A model generated the notes under the pieces. That model was not told the DNA's origin, ran no database searches, and saw only the letters and a list, made by a program, of their open reading frames with translations. From Candidatus Minthosoma equi (GTDB lineage Bacteria; Bacteroidota; Bacteroidia; Bacteroidales; Bacteroidaceae), in the NCBI GenBank assembly GCA_018064885.1, contig JAGHUI010000010.1, positions 28,953-92,952 of the forward strand: 64,000 nt of DNA, in the 5' to 3' direction. Both the position numbers and the translations under genes were made by a program. Below are positions 63,937 through 64,000 of this stretch, piece after piece. Position 1 is the first letter of the stretch, and every line of letters starts with the position of its first letter.

Positions 63937-64000
63937 CAAAGCTTTTGGCTAATGAATCAAAAGCTTTGTCCAACGAGACAAAAGCTTTGTCGCATGAGCC
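63937..64000. repeat. 21-bp tandem repeats at the window edge
   Basis: Units start at 63937, 63958 and 63979 with cores CAAAGCTTTTG, CAAAAGCTTTG and CAAAAGCTTTG. The period is 21, so one frame reads heptads (QKLCPTR, QKLCRMS). The array continues to or past the window end. Confidence 0.75.

Overview
The window is chromosomal DNA of a Bacteroidales bacterium, most likely Prevotella-like. The evidence is: Bacteroidetes-type promoters (TTTG, then 19-20 bp, then TAnnTTTG) before many genes; weak Shine-Dalgarno signals; Bacteroidota-specific families (DUF4293, DUF4199, DUF4270, LruC/DUF4842, Bacteroidetes-type omega and a short primary sigma factor); many lipoproteins; a CotH-like protein with a type IX-type C-terminal tail; and the mixed housekeeping gene order. 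The species call is inference. No phage, integrase, transposase, rRNA operon or CRISPR array is visible.

Layout, 0-25 kb. The 3' end of a UvrD/PcrA helicase is followed by carboxynorspermidine decarboxylase (nspC). A minus-strand cluster of five tRNAs (three Gly-GCC, two Leu) comes next, then a minus-strand bamD-rpoZ-DUF4293 operon. On the plus strand uvrB and ruvC flank a gap that holds two homologous 74-nt hairpins whose arms covary. From 7.4 to 17.7 kb one plus-strand run encodes DUF4199, a glycosyltransferase, a lipoprotein, a DUF6048 barrel, ApbE, a Crp regulator, an M3 peptidase, a DUF4847-like lipoprotein, dCMP deaminase, an S41 protease and 5-formyl-THF cyclo-ligase. A convergent RelA/SpoT homologue with an apparently degraded synthetase domain follows. 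After it lie a TonB-dependent receptor, an amidase, an MCE protein and dnaA, with a parS-like palindrome in the dnaA leader.

Layout, 26-50 kb. This is the more accessory part: a LruC surface lipoprotein, a repeat-rich gap, a small lipoprotein, a GH51 arabinofuranosidase paired with a CE2-type esterase (arabinoxylan debranching), an rRNA/tRNA methyltransferase, a TamA-like barrel and aspS. A GC-rich REP-like element follows the stop codon of four plus-strand genes between 30.1 and 37.5 kb. After tRNA-Lys come an MBL hydrolase, a short glycogen-synthase-like protein, DUF4270, galE, a giant CotH/lamin-tail protein, a DUF4421-like barrel and a Gfo/Idh oxidoreductase.

Layout, 51-64 kb. A plus-strand run encodes rlmD, an RluA-type pseudouridine synthase, rpoD, a hypothetical protein and a C11 (clostripain) lipoprotein. 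Next comes a compact cassette of an HPr-kinase-like P-loop protein, a SipW-like signal peptidase and a stand-alone PqqD-like protein. Then follow ung, an SGNH hydrolase, a phospholipase-D-like protein, a GHL10 glycosidase and a GATase-like/alpha-beta hydrolase fusion. The window ends in a promoter followed by 21-bp tandem repeats. The two strongest candidates for undescribed biology are the C11/HPrK-like/SipW/PqqD cassette, which resembles part of a peptide-maturation system but has no visible precursor or modifying enzyme, and the covarying hairpin pair between uvrB and ruvC.
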